Part shown: positions 8,404 through 17,505 of the stretch, one piece after another | How positions within the stretch are numbered: the first letter of the stretch is position 1 | Layout: every line of letters starts with the position of its first letter | NCBI RefSeq assembly: GCF_034653355.1 | Contig: NZ_JAYEER010000003.1 | Span: forward strand, 124,001-188,000 | DNA: 64,000 nt | Reading direction: 5' to 3' | From: Nitrospirillum sp034653355 | Lineage (GTDB): Bacteria > Pseudomonadota > Alphaproteobacteria > Azospirillales > Azospirillaceae | Notes under the pieces: generated by a model | What the model was told of the DNA's origin: nothing | Databases searched by the model: none | Seen by the model: only the letters and a program-made list of their open reading frames with translations | Translations under genes and position numbers: made by a program

Positions 8404-11400
8404 CACACGCCCTCCGAATGCAGATCGTCTTTCGCGGCGCCATGCTTGCCGGCCAGGTCGCCGCCGAACAGCTTGCGCACCAGGACGTAGAACAGGGGCA
8501 CGAAGAAGATGGCCAGCACGGTGGCCGAGATCACGCCGCCGACAACGCCGGTGCCGATGTCGTTCTGGCTGCCCGCACCCGCCCCGGTGGCCAGGGCCAG
8601 GGGCAGAACGCCCGCCACGAAGGCCAGCGAAGTCATCAGGATGGGGCGCAGGCGCAGGCGGGCGCCCTCGATGGCGGCGCGCACCGTGGGCACGCCGCGC
8701 TTCTCCGCCGCCTCCGCGAACTCCACGATCAGGATGGCGTTCTTGGCCGACAGGCCGATGGTGGTCAGCAGGCCCACCTGGAAATAGATGTCGTTGCTGA
8801 GGCCGCGCAGGGTGGCCGCCGTGACGGCGCCCAGGACGCCCAGCGGGATGACCAGCAGCACCGACACCGGAATGGACCAGCTTTCGTACAGCGCCGCCAG
8901 GCAGAGGAAGACCACCAGGATGGACAGGGCGTACAGCATGGGCGCCTGGCCGCTGGACAGCCGTTCCTGGTAGGACAGGCCGGTCCACGACAGGCTGGTG
9001 CCCGGCGGCAGCTGGGCCGCCAGCCTTTCCATGGTGTTCATGGCGTCGCCCGAGCTGGTCTCGCCGGCGGCGGCACCCTGGACTTCCAGGGCGGCCAGGC
9101 CGTTGAAGCGCTGCAACTGCGGCGGCCCCATCTCCCAGCGCGCCTTGGCGAAGGCGGTGAAGGGCGCCATGGTGCCGCTGGAACCCTTGACGTACCAGGC
9201 GGCCAGGTCTTCCGGTGCCGAGCGGTAGGGCGCGTCGGCCTGGACGTAGACGCGCTTCACGCGGCCCCGGTCGATGAAATCGTTGACGTAGTTGGTGCCC
9301 CAGGCGCCGCTGAGCGTGCTGGTGATGTCGCCGATGGATAGGCCAAGGGCCGTCGCCTTGGCATGGTCGATGTCGATCTTCAGCTGCGGCGTGTCGTCCA
9401 GGCCGTTGGGGCGGACGGCCTGCAGGGTCTTGTCCTGCGCCGCCAGGCCCAGCAGCTGGTTGCGGGCGGCCATCAGGCCGGCATGGCCCAGGGTGCCGTT
9501 GTCCTGCAGCCACATGTCGAAGCCGTTGGACTGGCCCAGGCCCTGGATGGAGGGCGGGATGAGGGAGAAGACCTGGGCGTCGCGGACGCTGGACAGGGTC
9601 TTGGTCGCGCGGGCGGCGATGGCCTGGGCCTTGTTTCCCGCCCCGGGGCGCAGGCTCCAGTCCTTCAAGGCCAGGAAGGCCATGCCAGCGTTCTGGCCCG
9701 ACCCGGCGAAACTGAACCCGGCCACGGTGAACAGCGTGCGCACCGTGTCCTTCTCGTTCTCCATGAAGTACTTCTCGATGGCGCGGGACACCTGGTCGGT
9801 GCGGGCGTAGGTGGCCCCCACCGGCAGGGTGTACTGCACCATGACGCTGCCCTGGTCCTCATCGGGCAGGAAGCTGGTGGGCAGGCGCACGAACAGCAGG
9901 GCCATCGTGCCGACGATGACGCCGTAGGTCAGCATGAACAGCACGGGCCGGCCGACGATGCCGCCCAGGCGGCGGGCGTAGCCCTCCTGCCCCCGGTCGA
10001 AATTGCGGTTGAACCAACCGGCCAGGCCCTTGGTATGGGCATGGCCGTTGGCCTTTAGTAGCGTGGCGCAGAGGGCTGGCGACAGCACCAGGGCCACCAC
10101 CACCGACAGGGCCATGGCCGACACGATGGTGATGGAGAACTGGCGGTAGATCACGCCCACGGACCCGCCGAAGAAGGCCATGGGCAGGAACACGGCGGAC
10201 AGCACCATGGCGATGCCCACCAGGGCGCCGGTGATCTCGGTCATGGACTTGGCCGTGGCCTCATAGGCCGACAGCTTGTCCTCCCGCATGATGCGCTCGA
10301 CGTTCTCCACCACGACGATGGCGTCGTCCACCAGCAGGCCGATGGCCAGCACCATGGCGAACAGGGTCAGGGTGTTGATGGAATAGCCCGCCGCCGACAG
10401 CACGCCGAAGGTGCCCAGCAGCACCACCGGCACGGCGATGGCCGGTATCAGCACGGCGCGCCAGCTCTGCAGGAAGACGAACATCACGATGACCACCAGG
10501 ATGATGGCCTCGATCAGGGTCTTGATCACCTCATGGATGGACAGCTTCACGAAGGCGGTGCTGTCGCGGGGATAGGCGATCTTGTAACCGGCGGGGAAGT
10601 TGTGGGCCATGGCCTCCACCTTGGCCTTCACGGCGGCGGCGGTCTTCATGGCGTTGGCGCCGGACGCCAGCTGCAGGGCCATGCCCGAGGCCGGGTGGCC
10701 GTTCAGCCGGGTGCTGACGCTGTAATCCTCGTTGCCCAGTTCCACCCGCGCCACGTCGCTGAGGTGCACGGTGGCGCCGTCGGTCAGCGTCTTGACGATG
10801 ATGGCGCGGAACTGGTCCGGCGTGTGCAGCCGCGACATGGCGGTGACGGTGGCGTTCAGCTGCTGGGTGTCGGCGGAAGGGCGGGCACCGATCTCGCCCG
10901 CCGTCACCTGGGTGTTCTGCGCCTGGATGGCGCTCTCGATGTCCGACGGCATCAGGCCGTAGCTGTGCAGCTTGTGCGGGTCCAGCCAGATGCGCATGGC
11001 GTACTGCGAGCCGAACACGCGGGTGGTGCCCACGCCGTTCACGCGGCTCAGCGGGTCCTGCAGGTTGCTGACGAGGAAGTCGGCCACGTCGGCGCTGGTC
11101 GCCTTGTCCGTCTCGTCATAGACGGAGACGACCATCAGGAAATCGGTCTGCGCCTTGGCGACGGTGATGCCCTGCTGCTGCACCTGGGTGGGCAGGCGAC
11201 TGGTGGCCCGCGACACCTTGTTCTGCACCTGCACCTGGGCCACGTCGGGATTGGTGCCCTGCTCGAACGTCACGCTGATGCTGGCGTCGCCGTCGGAACT
11301 GCTGCTGGAGCTGAAATACAGCAGGTGGTCAATGCCGGTCAGCTGCTGTTCCAACACCTGCACCACGCTGCTTTCCACCGCCTCGGCCGACGCGCCGGGA

Positions 11401-11549
11401 TAGGAGGCGCTGATCGAGACGGAGGGTGGGGCGATGTCCGGGTATTGCGAGATCGGCAGGGTGAAGATGGCCAGCACGCCAAACAGCATGATGACGATGG
11501 CGATGACCCAGGCGAAGATCGGCCGGTCGATGAAGTAGCGTGCGAACAT
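8403..11549 (-). CDS. RND efflux pump, HAE1 family (AcrB/MexB/AdeB type)
   Basis: 1,048 residues, the normal size for hydrophobe/amphiphile RND pumps. The N-terminus (ARYFIDRPIFAWVIAIVIML) is TM1; GLLVDDAIVVVENVER in TM4, around residue 405, carries the two proton-relay aspartates; the second half repeats the architecture with a second large periplasmic loop and ends after TM12. Proton-driven export of drugs, dyes or detergents across both membranes is the family function; the substrate is not predictable. It follows the adaptor gene by 6 bases and overlaps the channel gene, forming a complete tripartite system. Confidence 0.96.
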   Translation of the reverse strand: MFARYFIDRPIFAWVIAIVIMLFGVLAIFTLPISQYPDIAPPSVSISASYPGASAEAVESSVVQVLEQQLTGIDHLLYFSSSSSSDGDASISVTFEQGTNPDVAQVQVQNKVSRATSRLPTQVQQQGITVAKAQTDFLMVVSVYDETDKATSADVADFLVSNLQDPLSRVNGVGTTRVFGSQYAMRIWLDPHKLHSYGLMPSDIESAIQAQNTQVTAGEIGARPSADTQQLNATVTAMSRLHTPDQFRAIIVKTLTDGATVHLSDVARVELGNEDYSVSTRLNGHPASGMALQLASGANAMKTAAAVKAKVEAMAHNFPAGYKIAYPRDSTAFVKLSIHEVIKTLIEAIILVVIVMFVFLQSWRAVLIPAIAVPVVLLGTFGVLSAAGYSINTLTLFAMVLAIGLLVDDAIVVVENVERIMREDKLSAYEATAKSMTEITGALVGIAMVLSAVFLPMAFFGGSVGVIYRQFSITIVSAMALSVVVALVLSPALCATLLKANGHAHTKGLAGWFNRNFDRGQEGYARRLGGIVGRPVLFMLTYGVIVGTMALLFVRLPTSFLPDEDQGSVMVQYTLPVGATYARTDQVSRAIEKYFMENEKDTVRTLFTVAGFSFAGSGQNAGMAFLALKDWSLRPGAGNKAQAIAARATKTLSSVRDAQVFSLIPPSIQGLGQSNGFDMWLQDNGTLGHAGLMAARNQLLGLAAQDKTLQAVRPNGLDDTPQLKIDIDHAKATALGLSIGDITSTLSGAWGTNYVNDFIDRGRVKRVYVQADAPYRSAPEDLAAWYVKGSSGTMAPFTAFAKARWEMGPPQLQRFNGLAALEVQGAAAGETSSGDAMNTMERLAAQLPPGTSLSWTGLSYQERLSSGQAPMLYALSILVVFLCLAALYESWSIPVSVLLVIPLGVLGAVTAATLRGLSNDIYFQVGLLTTIGLSAKNAILIVEFAEAAEKRGVPTVRAAIEGARLRLRPILMTSLAFVAGVLPLALATGAGAGSQNDIGTGVVGGVISATVLAIFFVPLFYVLVRKLFGGDLAGKHGAAKDDLHSEGV

Positions 11550-11555
11550 GGCGCC

Positions 11556-12734
11556 TTACTTCCCGCCGGCAGGAGTGGCCGCGGGCTTGGGCGACAGATC
11601 GACCTCGACCGGCGTCACCGTCTGGCCGGCCTTCACCTTCAGCGAGCCCTCGACGATCAGGCGGTCGCCGTCCTTCAGGCCATCGGTCACCAGCCACTTG
11701 TCACCCACCGTGCGGTCCACCGTCAGCGACCGCTGCTCCACCTTGTTGTCCGCCGTCACCACCAGGGCGATGGGCTCGCTCTTGGGGTTACGCGACACGC
11801 CCTGCTGCGGCGCCAGGATGGCGCCGGACATCACGCCCTGCTCCACCATCGTGCGGACGTACATGCCGGGCAGCAGCATTTCCTGTGGATTGGGGAACAT
11901 GGCGCGCAGGGTCACGGCGCCGGACTCCTGGTCCACCGACACCTCGGCGAACTTCAGTGTGCCGGGGGTGGCGTAGGCGGTGCCGTCCTCCAGCTTCAGG
12001 GTCACCTGCGCGTCCGCCTTGCCCAGCCCACCAGAGACCAGGCGCCGTTTCAGCGCGGTCATCTCCATGCTGGATTGGGTGATGTCGACGTAGATGGGGT
12101 CCAGCTGGGTGATGGTGGCCAGCGCCGTCGTCTGGTCCGCTGTCACCAGTGCCCCCTCGGTGATGCTGGACCGGCCGATACGGCCGCTGATGGGCGCGGT
12201 GATGCGGGTATAGTCCAGGTTGACCTTGGCGGCCTTCACCGCCGCCTTGTCGGCGATGATGGTGGCCTGGCCCTGCTGGTAGGCGGCGCGGGCGTCGTCG
12301 TAGTCCTGGCGGCTGACACCCTCGACCTTCACCAGCTCGCCATAGCGCTCGGCCTTGGATTTCAGGCTGATCAGGTTGGCCTCGGCGTTGGCCAGGGTGC
12401 CCTGCGCCTGTTCGTAGGTCGCCTCATAGGGCGCCGGGTCGATCTGGTACAGCAGCTGGCCCGCCTGGACCAGGGCGCCTTCCTCGAACAGGCGCTTCTG
12501 GATGATGCCGGCCACCTGCGGCCGCACGTCGGAGACGCGGTAGGCGCTGGTGCGGCCGGCCAGTTCGGCACGCAACGGCACCGTCTGGGTGCGCAGGACG
12601 ACGTAGCCCACCTGTTGCGGCGGCGGCGGCGCCTGCTCCTGCTTCTTCTCGCACGCCGCCAGGACCAGCAGGCTCAGCAGGGCGGCACCCGCAGGGGCCG
12701 GAAAACTCAATCGCTTCAACATCTCGGGCGTCAT
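11556..12734 (-). CDS. RND efflux periplasmic adaptor lipoprotein (AcrA/MexA family)
   Basis: About 392 residues. The frame is open upstream to 12800, but the start is set at 12734 (12722 is equally possible) because a lipoprotein signal follows: MLKRLSF, a hydrophobic stretch and lipobox LAAC. Lipoyl/barrel-sandwich halves flank an alpha hairpin (YEATYEQAQGTLANAEANL, then DYTRITAPISGRIGRSS), with beta-barrel and membrane-proximal domains after it. First gene of the five-gene minus-strand operon; its promoter should lie in 12735-12910. Confidence 0.94.
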   Translation of the reverse strand: MTPEMLKRLSFPAPAGAALLSLLVLAACEKKQEQAPPPPQQVGYVVLRTQTVPLRAELAGRTSAYRVSDVRPQVAGIIQKRLFEEGALVQAGQLLYQIDPAPYEATYEQAQGTLANAEANLISLKSKAERYGELVKVEGVSRQDYDDARAAYQQGQATIIADKAAVKAAKVNLDYTRITAPISGRIGRSSITEGALVTADQTTALATITQLDPIYVDITQSSMEMTALKRRLVSGGLGKADAQVTLKLEDGTAYATPGTLKFAEVSVDQESGAVTLRAMFPNPQEMLLPGMYVRTMVEQGVMSGAILAPQQGVSRNPKSEPIALVVTADNKVEQRSLTVDRTVGDKWLVTDGLKDGDRLIVEGSLKVKAGQTVTPVEVDLSPKPAATPAGGK

Positions 12735-12910
12735 CCTGACGGTTACGGCGGCCACTCCCGGTTGCTCAGGAGGCCCATGGGCATCCGGACAAGATAGCAA
12801 AGTGGCCGATAAATCCGAGATGGGTTAACCGACTTTTGTGGAGAATATGTGGAGGACCGGTCCACGCCGCGTTGGCCCGGCCCTCTTCAGGTCAGGGGAT
12901 CAGCGACGCG

Positions 12911-14089
12911 TCAGCAGGACGCCTCCGCCATCTTCAGGTTGGCGGCCGCCCGCCGGTCCTGAGTCCAACCCAGCAGGGCCAGCAGCAGGCCGCCCAGCGC
13001 CACGACGGCCCCGGCGTAGGCCACCGCCTCATAGCCGAAGCCGCCGTCGATCACCAGGCCACCCAGGAAGGCGCCGCCGGCATTGCCCAGGTTGAAGGCG
13101 CCGATGTTGAGCGACGCGGCCAGGTTGGGGGCGTCGCCGGCCTTTTCCAGCACCCGCATCTGCAGGGGCGGGACGGTGGCGAAGGCGGCCATACCCCAGA
13201 CGAACAGGGTGGCGATGGATGCTGCGGGGTTGTGCATGGTGAGGGAGAAGCCGGCGAGGATCAGGCCCAGCAGGGCCAGGACGCCCACCAGGGCGGGCAT
13301 CAGCGCCCGGTCGGCCAGCTTGCCGCCCAGCACGTTGCCCAGGGTCAGGCCCAGGCCGAAGACCAGCAGGGCGCTGGTGACGCCGGTGGGCGACAGGCCC
13401 GCCGCGTGTTCCAGGATGGGGGTGATGTAGGTGAAGACGACGAACACGCCGCCGAAGCCCAGCACCGTGGTGGCCAGGGCCACCAGCACGGCCGACCGCT
13501 TCAGCACCGCGACCTCCCGCCCCAGGCTGCCCTGTTCCGAGGCGGCAACCGGCGGCACCAGCGCCGCCACCGCCAACGCCGCCACCAGGCCCAACCCGGC
13601 CACGGCCCAGAAGGTGGCGCGCCAGCCGAAATGCTGGCCGATCAGGGTGCCCAGGGGCACGCCCAGGATGTTGGCCAGGGTCAGGCCGGTGAACATCAGG
13701 GCGATGGCGCTGGCCCGCCGTTCCGCCGGCACCAGGCTGGCCGCGACGACGGAACCGATGCCGAAGAAGGAGCCGTGGGTGAAGCTGGCGATGATGCGCG
13801 CCACCATCAGCATGGTGTAACCGGTGGAGACCGCGGCCATCGCGTTGCCCAGGATGAACAGCGCCATGAGACCGATCAGCAGCGTTTTGCGCGGCAACCT
13901 GCCGGTGGTCAGGGTCAGGATGGGGGCGCCCACCACCACGCCCAGGGCGTAGCCGGAGATGAGCAGGCCCGCCGTGGGGATGGAAACACCCAGGTCCACC
14001 GCGACGTCGGGCAGCAGACCCATGATGACGAATTCCGTGGTGCCGATGGCGAAGGCCGCGGCAGCCAGGGCGAAGAGGGGTAGGGGCAT
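12911..14089 (-). CDS. MFS drug:proton antiporter-like permease (DHA1, YdhP/AraJ type)
   Basis: 392 residues with 12 predicted membrane helices. The start, MPLPLFALAAAAFAIGTTEFVIMGLLP, is typical of the AraJ/YdhP branch, as is the TM2-3 loop GRLPRKTLL and the TM4-5 segment RIIASFTHGSFFGIGSVVAA. It is transcribed divergently from the SDR gene at 14336, and the 246-base interval holds a 10-bp-arm inverted repeat. MFS/SDR divergons of this kind are often controlled by a regulator that senses the SDR substrate, but none is encoded next door. The exported substrate is unknown (sugars, arylated compounds or drugs in the family). Confidence 0.9.
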   Translation of the reverse strand: MPLPLFALAAAAFAIGTTEFVIMGLLPDVAVDLGVSIPTAGLLISGYALGVVVGAPILTLTTGRLPRKTLLIGLMALFILGNAMAAVSTGYTMLMVARIIASFTHGSFFGIGSVVAASLVPAERRASAIALMFTGLTLANILGVPLGTLIGQHFGWRATFWAVAGLGLVAALAVAALVPPVAASEQGSLGREVAVLKRSAVLVALATTVLGFGGVFVVFTYITPILEHAAGLSPTGVTSALLVFGLGLTLGNVLGGKLADRALMPALVGVLALLGLILAGFSLTMHNPAASIATLFVWGMAAFATVPPLQMRVLEKAGDAPNLAASLNIGAFNLGNAGGAFLGGLVIDGGFGYEAVAYAGAVVALGGLLLALLGWTQDRRAAANLKMAEASC

Positions 14090-14223
14090 TGGGAGTCGCT
14101 CCGGCCTGAGGGGCCACCCGGGAGAAATCGGAGGGGAGGGAAAAATCCCGTCGGCGGCCTATCTGTTTCGTGTCACCCCCACCCTCGCCCTTCTCGCGCC
14201 TGCGAAAAACCGGGCAATCACGG

Positions 14224-14254
14224 AAACACTCTTCGCGTTTTGGAAAGAGTGATT
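14224..14254. promoter_or_regulatory. Inverted-repeat candidate operator in the MFS/SDR divergon
   Basis: AAACACTCTT (14224-14233) and AAGAGTGATT (14245-14254) match as an inverted repeat at 9 of 10 positions. Centres are 21 bp apart, two helical turns, as expected for a dimeric repressor or activator. It lies between the divergent starts at 14089 and 14336. The regulator is not encoded in the adjacent DNA. Confidence 0.5.
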
Positions 14255-14335
14255 TGGCAACGGCGCTCATTCTTGCCATCCCCTGCCGGTGCTACATCAA
14301 AAGCCATGCAAACGTTGGCAAAAGGACGCATGCGA

Positions 14336-15061
14336 ATGTTCGACCTCACAAGCAAGGACGTGCTGGTCATCGGCGGTTCCTCGGGTATCGGCCTGGCCAC
14401 GGCGGTCGCCGCCGCCCGGCTGGGCGCCCGGGTCACGGTCGCCTCCCGCAACGCGGAAAGGGTGGCGGCGGCGGTGGAGGCCATCGGCCATAGCGCCCAG
14501 GGCCACACGCTCAGCACCCTGGATGACGCCGCCGTCGCCGGTTTCTTCCAGAAGGGCAAGACCTACGACCATGTGGTTGTCACCGCCTCCAGCACCAGCC
14601 GGGGCACGGTGGCGGAAATGCCACTGGCCGACGCCTACGCCTCGCTGAACTCCAAGTTCTGGGGCGCCTATCGCGTGGCCCGCGCCGCCACGGTGGCCGA
14701 CGCCATCAACCCCGGCGGCTCGCTGACCTTCGTCACCGGCTACCTCGCCATCCGGCCCAAGAAGGGCGCCGCCCTGCAGGCCGCCATCAATGCCGGGCTG
14801 GAGGCGCTGGCCAAGGGCCTGGCCTTGGAATTGGCGCCGGTCCGGGTCAACGCCGTCTCCCCCGGCTTCGTCGACACCCCGCTCTGGGGCACCGCCCCGG
14901 CGGAGGAGAAGGCCACCCGCTTGGCCGGCATCGCCAAAGGCTTGCCCGCCGGCGTCGCCGGCCAAGGCGAACACATCGCCGTTCAAATTATCGCGGGAAT
15001 GGTCAATCCCTACCTGACCGGCAGCGTTACCTATGTGGACGGCGGCGGCGCCTTGGTCTGA
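14336..15061 (+). CDS. Atypical short-chain dehydrogenase/reductase family protein
   Basis: 241 residues from the ATG at 14336, which has AGGA 9 bases upstream; an ATG at 14330 sits too close (3 bases). The Rossmann start is clear (VLVIGGSSGIGLA), with the usual C-terminal substrate-loop signature (VRVNAVSPGFVDTPLW). The catalytic YxxxK is not present: the aligned stretch reads GAALQAAINAGLEAL, so Tyr and Lys are both replaced. It may bind NAD(P)(H) without classical oxidoreductase activity, or use other residues. First gene of a plus-strand set with a second SDR and a hydrolase. Confidence 0.88.
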   Translation: MFDLTSKDVLVIGGSSGIGLATAVAAARLGARVTVASRNAERVAAAVEAIGHSAQGHTLSTLDDAAVAGFFQKGKTYDHVVVTASSTSRGTVAEMPLADAYASLNSKFWGAYRVARAATVADAINPGGSLTFVTGYLAIRPKKGAALQAAINAGLEALAKGLALELAPVRVNAVSPGFVDTPLWGTAPAEEKATRLAGIAKGLPAGVAGQGEHIAVQIIAGMVNPYLTGSVTYVDGGGALV

Positions 15062-15067
15062 CACCAC

Positions 15068-15136
15068 GCCCCCTTTCCCCTGACAGCCCCCTTTCCCCGA
15101 CCGCCCCCTTTCCCTGACCGCCCCCTTTCCCTGACA
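15068..15136 (+). repeat. Four tandem 17-18 bp copies between two SDR genes
   Basis: Four consecutive units of the form GCCCCCTTTCCCTGACC (18, 17, 17 and 17 bases) run from just after the first SDR stop to 14 bases before the next ATG. Units differ by a C insertion or a T deletion and in the last base. The pyrimidine-rich array fills almost the whole intergenic gap and could arise by slippage. Confidence 0.9.
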
Positions 15137-15150
15137 AAGAGAGCAGAACC

Positions 15151-15945
15151 ATGCAGATCGACCTGAAGGGCCAGACGGCCATCGTCACCGGTTCCACCGC
15201 CGGCATCGGCTTCGCCATCGCCCTGGGCCTGGCCCAGGCCGGCGCATCCGTCATCCTGAACGGCCGCAGCCAGGCCACCGTCACCGCCGCCGTCGCCAAG
15301 CTGAACGAGCTGGTGCCCGGCGCCGACGCGCGCGGCGTGGCCGCCGACGTCAGCACCGCCGAAGGGGCCGCCGCCCTGGTGGAAGCCGTGCCCCAGGCCG
15401 ATATCCTGGTGAACAACGCCGGCATCTTCGAGCTCAAGGACTTCTTCGAGACGCCGGACGAAGACTGGACCCGCATATTCGAGGTCAACGTCCTGTCCGG
15501 CGTGCGCCTGTCCCGCGCCTACCTCAAGGGCATGCTGGAGCGCAACCAGGGCCGCGTCATCTTCATCTCCTCCGAATCCGGCCTGAACATTCCGGAGGAC
15601 ATGATCCACTACGGTTTCAGCAAGACCGCCCAGCTGGCGGTGTCGCGCGGTCTGGCCAAGCTGACGCGCGGCAGCAAGGTGACCGTCAACGCCGTCCTGC
15701 CCGGCCCCACCCTGTCGGAAGGGGTCGAGGCCCTGCTGAAGGACCAGGTGGCCAAGACCGGCAAGCCGATCGAGGAGGTGGGCGCCGATTTCGTCCGCGC
15801 CTTCCGCCCGACCTCGCTGATCCAGCGCACGGCGACGGTGGAGGAGGTGGCGAACATGGTGGTCTACGCCTGCTCCCCCCAGGCATCGGCCACCAATGGT
15901 GCCGCCCTGCGCGTGGACGGCGGCGTGGTCGACTTCATCGCCTGA
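15151..15945 (+). CDS. Classical short-chain dehydrogenase/reductase
   Basis: 264 residues. All classical SDR elements are present: TGSTAGIGFA (cofactor loop), NNAG, catalytic Ser in FISSESG, YGFSK (Tyr/Lys pair) and the PGPT region. Reduction or oxidation of a keto/hydroxy group with NAD(P)(H) is expected; the substrate is unknown. It lies between an atypical SDR and a secreted hydrolase. The RBS is weak (AGAGCAG), with tandem repeats directly upstream. Confidence 0.93.
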   Translation: MQIDLKGQTAIVTGSTAGIGFAIALGLAQAGASVILNGRSQATVTAAVAKLNELVPGADARGVAADVSTAEGAAALVEAVPQADILVNNAGIFELKDFFETPDEDWTRIFEVNVLSGVRLSRAYLKGMLERNQGRVIFISSESGLNIPEDMIHYGFSKTAQLAVSRGLAKLTRGSKVTVNAVLPGPTLSEGVEALLKDQVAKTGKPIEEVGADFVRAFRPTSLIQRTATVEEVANMVVYACSPQASATNGAALRVDGGVVDFIA

Positions 15946-15965
15946 TACCGGAAGGGCCACCCCTC

Positions 15966-16991
15966 ATGCGGCGCTTTATTCCCCTGATCCTGGCGGCCGC
16001 CCTGGCCGCCAGCCCCGCTGTCTCCACCACGGCGGGGGCCACCACTGTCGCCCCGGCGGCGGCGGAGCCCATCGGCATCGCGCTGGAGGGATGGCCCTAT
16101 CCTTTCCCTGTCCGTTATTTCGAGTTCGTGGCCGAGGGACAGACGCTGCGCCAAGCCTATATGGACATGGCGCCCACCGGCACACCGAATGGTCGCGTGG
16201 CCCTGCTGTTCCACGGCCGCAACTTCCCCGCCAGCTATTGGGACAAGGTCATCCGCGCCTTCAGCGCTGACGGCTACCGCGTCATCGCCACCGACCAGAT
16301 CGGCTTCGGCAAATCCTCCAAGCCCGACCTGCCCTACAGCTTCGACTTTTTCGCCGCCAATACGGCGGCCCTGCTGGACAGCCTTGATATCAAGCAGGTG
16401 GATCTGGTGGGCCATTCCATCGGCGGCATGCTGGCCGCCCGCTTCACCCGCACCTATCCGGAGCGGGTGCGCCGCCTGGTGCTGGAGGCGCCGGTGGGGC
16501 TGGAGGATTACCGCCTGACCGTGCCGCCGGTCAGCGACGCCTTCCTTTACGACCGTGAATACGGCCTGACAGCGGACGCCTACCGCGACTTCCTGAAGAA
16601 CACCTATTCCCTCTCCGGCCCCGTGGCGGAGATCGAGCCCTTCGTCAGCTTGCGCGAACGGCTGAAGGCCAGCGGCGAGTATCCGCGCTGGGTGAAGTCC
16701 TTCATCAAGTCCTATCAGATGATCCACGACCAGCCGGTAGTGCACGAATACCCGCTGATCGCCACGCCCACCTTGTTCATCATGGGGTCGGCCGACCACA
16801 ACGCGCCGGGCAAGCCCTACACCACCAAGGAACTGGGCGCCGGCATGGGCCGCAACGCCGACAACGCCAAGACCATCGCCGCGTCCATGCCCAACGCCCA
16901 GGTGGTGGTGTTCGACGGCGTGGGCCATCTGGTCCACCTGGAACGGCCGGAAGATTTCAACAGGACGGCGCTGGGGTTCCTGGACCGCTGA
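15966..16991 (+). CDS. Secreted alpha/beta hydrolase
   Basis: 341 residues with a cleavable signal peptide (MRRFIPLILAAALAASPAVS). Alpha/beta-hydrolase landmarks: oxyanion segment LLFHGRNFPASYW, nucleophile elbow GHSIGG, acid near IMGSADHN and the catalytic His in VGHLVHLERPEDFN. Closest in style to the haloalkane-dehalogenase/epoxide-hydrolase-like or esterase branch. Its start is 20 bases after the SDR stop, so it is probably co-transcribed; acting in the periplasm it could process a compound later handled by the SDR proteins. Substrate unknown. Confidence 0.92.
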   Translation: MRRFIPLILAAALAASPAVSTTAGATTVAPAAAEPIGIALEGWPYPFPVRYFEFVAEGQTLRQAYMDMAPTGTPNGRVALLFHGRNFPASYWDKVIRAFSADGYRVIATDQIGFGKSSKPDLPYSFDFFAANTAALLDSLDIKQVDLVGHSIGGMLAARFTRTYPERVRRLVLEAPVGLEDYRLTVPPVSDAFLYDREYGLTADAYRDFLKNTYSLSGPVAEIEPFVSLRERLKASGEYPRWVKSFIKSYQMIHDQPVVHEYPLIATPTLFIMGSADHNAPGKPYTTKELGAGMGRNADNAKTIAASMPNAQVVVFDGVGHLVHLERPEDFNRTALGFLDR

Positions 16992-16995
16992 CGCC

Positions 16996-17352
16996 TCAGA
17001 GGTCGTCGTAGAGGTTGCCCTCATCCGGCGGCGGGGCGGGCTGTTTGCCCGGGCGGGCAGGCGTCGGCCTTGCCGCCGCCGCGTCCGCGCGCACGGCAGC
17101 CAGCGGGCGGTCGTCCACCATCACGTCCTCATCCGTGTCCGGGCCGGGGTCGCTCTCCGGCTTGACGCCGGCGTTGCGCAGCCATTCCCCGCACCAGTCG
17201 GTGGACAGGGTGGTGGGGAAGACGCCGGCTGGCGCCCGGTCGGTCACCACCGGCGGATAGCGCCGGCACTGTCCCTTGGGGCCCCGCTCCCGCACGCCGC
17301 CACCCAGCCAGTGGCGGCAGGTGTAGCAAATCTCGGAACGGCGGACGGCCAT
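16996..17352 (-). CDS. Conserved small Cys-motif protein of unknown function
   Basis: 118 residues. The N-terminal half has CYTCRHW, then a Cys in GQCRRYPP and a last one in DWCGEW: a CxxC...C...C arrangement that could bind zinc or an Fe-S cluster. The C-terminal half is acidic then Pro/Ala-rich and looks disordered. It converges with the hydrolase gene (4 bases between stops). No membrane segment or signal. The family is not recognised with certainty. Confidence 0.72.
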   Translation of the reverse strand: MAVRRSEICYTCRHWLGGGVRERGPKGQCRRYPPVVTDRAPAGVFPTTLSTDWCGEWLRNAGVKPESDPGPDTDEDVMVDDRPLAAVRADAAAARPTPARPGKQPAPPPDEGNLYDDL

Positions 17353-17505
17353 GGGACCAGGCTTTCAGCTGCGGATGTCGTGTGCGCCCTTTATACCATG
17401 CCCTCAAGCCGGCGATGCAAATGAGGATAAGCCAATGCCCATTTGCGGCGGGCGGTCACGCCAGCATCCGCATATTATGGTTTAAGGCCAACTTTGGAGA
17501 GTTTC

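Noticed and set aside
7000..9513. N-terminal extension of the outer-membrane channel frame
   Set aside because: It lies inside the RND pump gene; the lipoprotein signal fixes the start at 8403.
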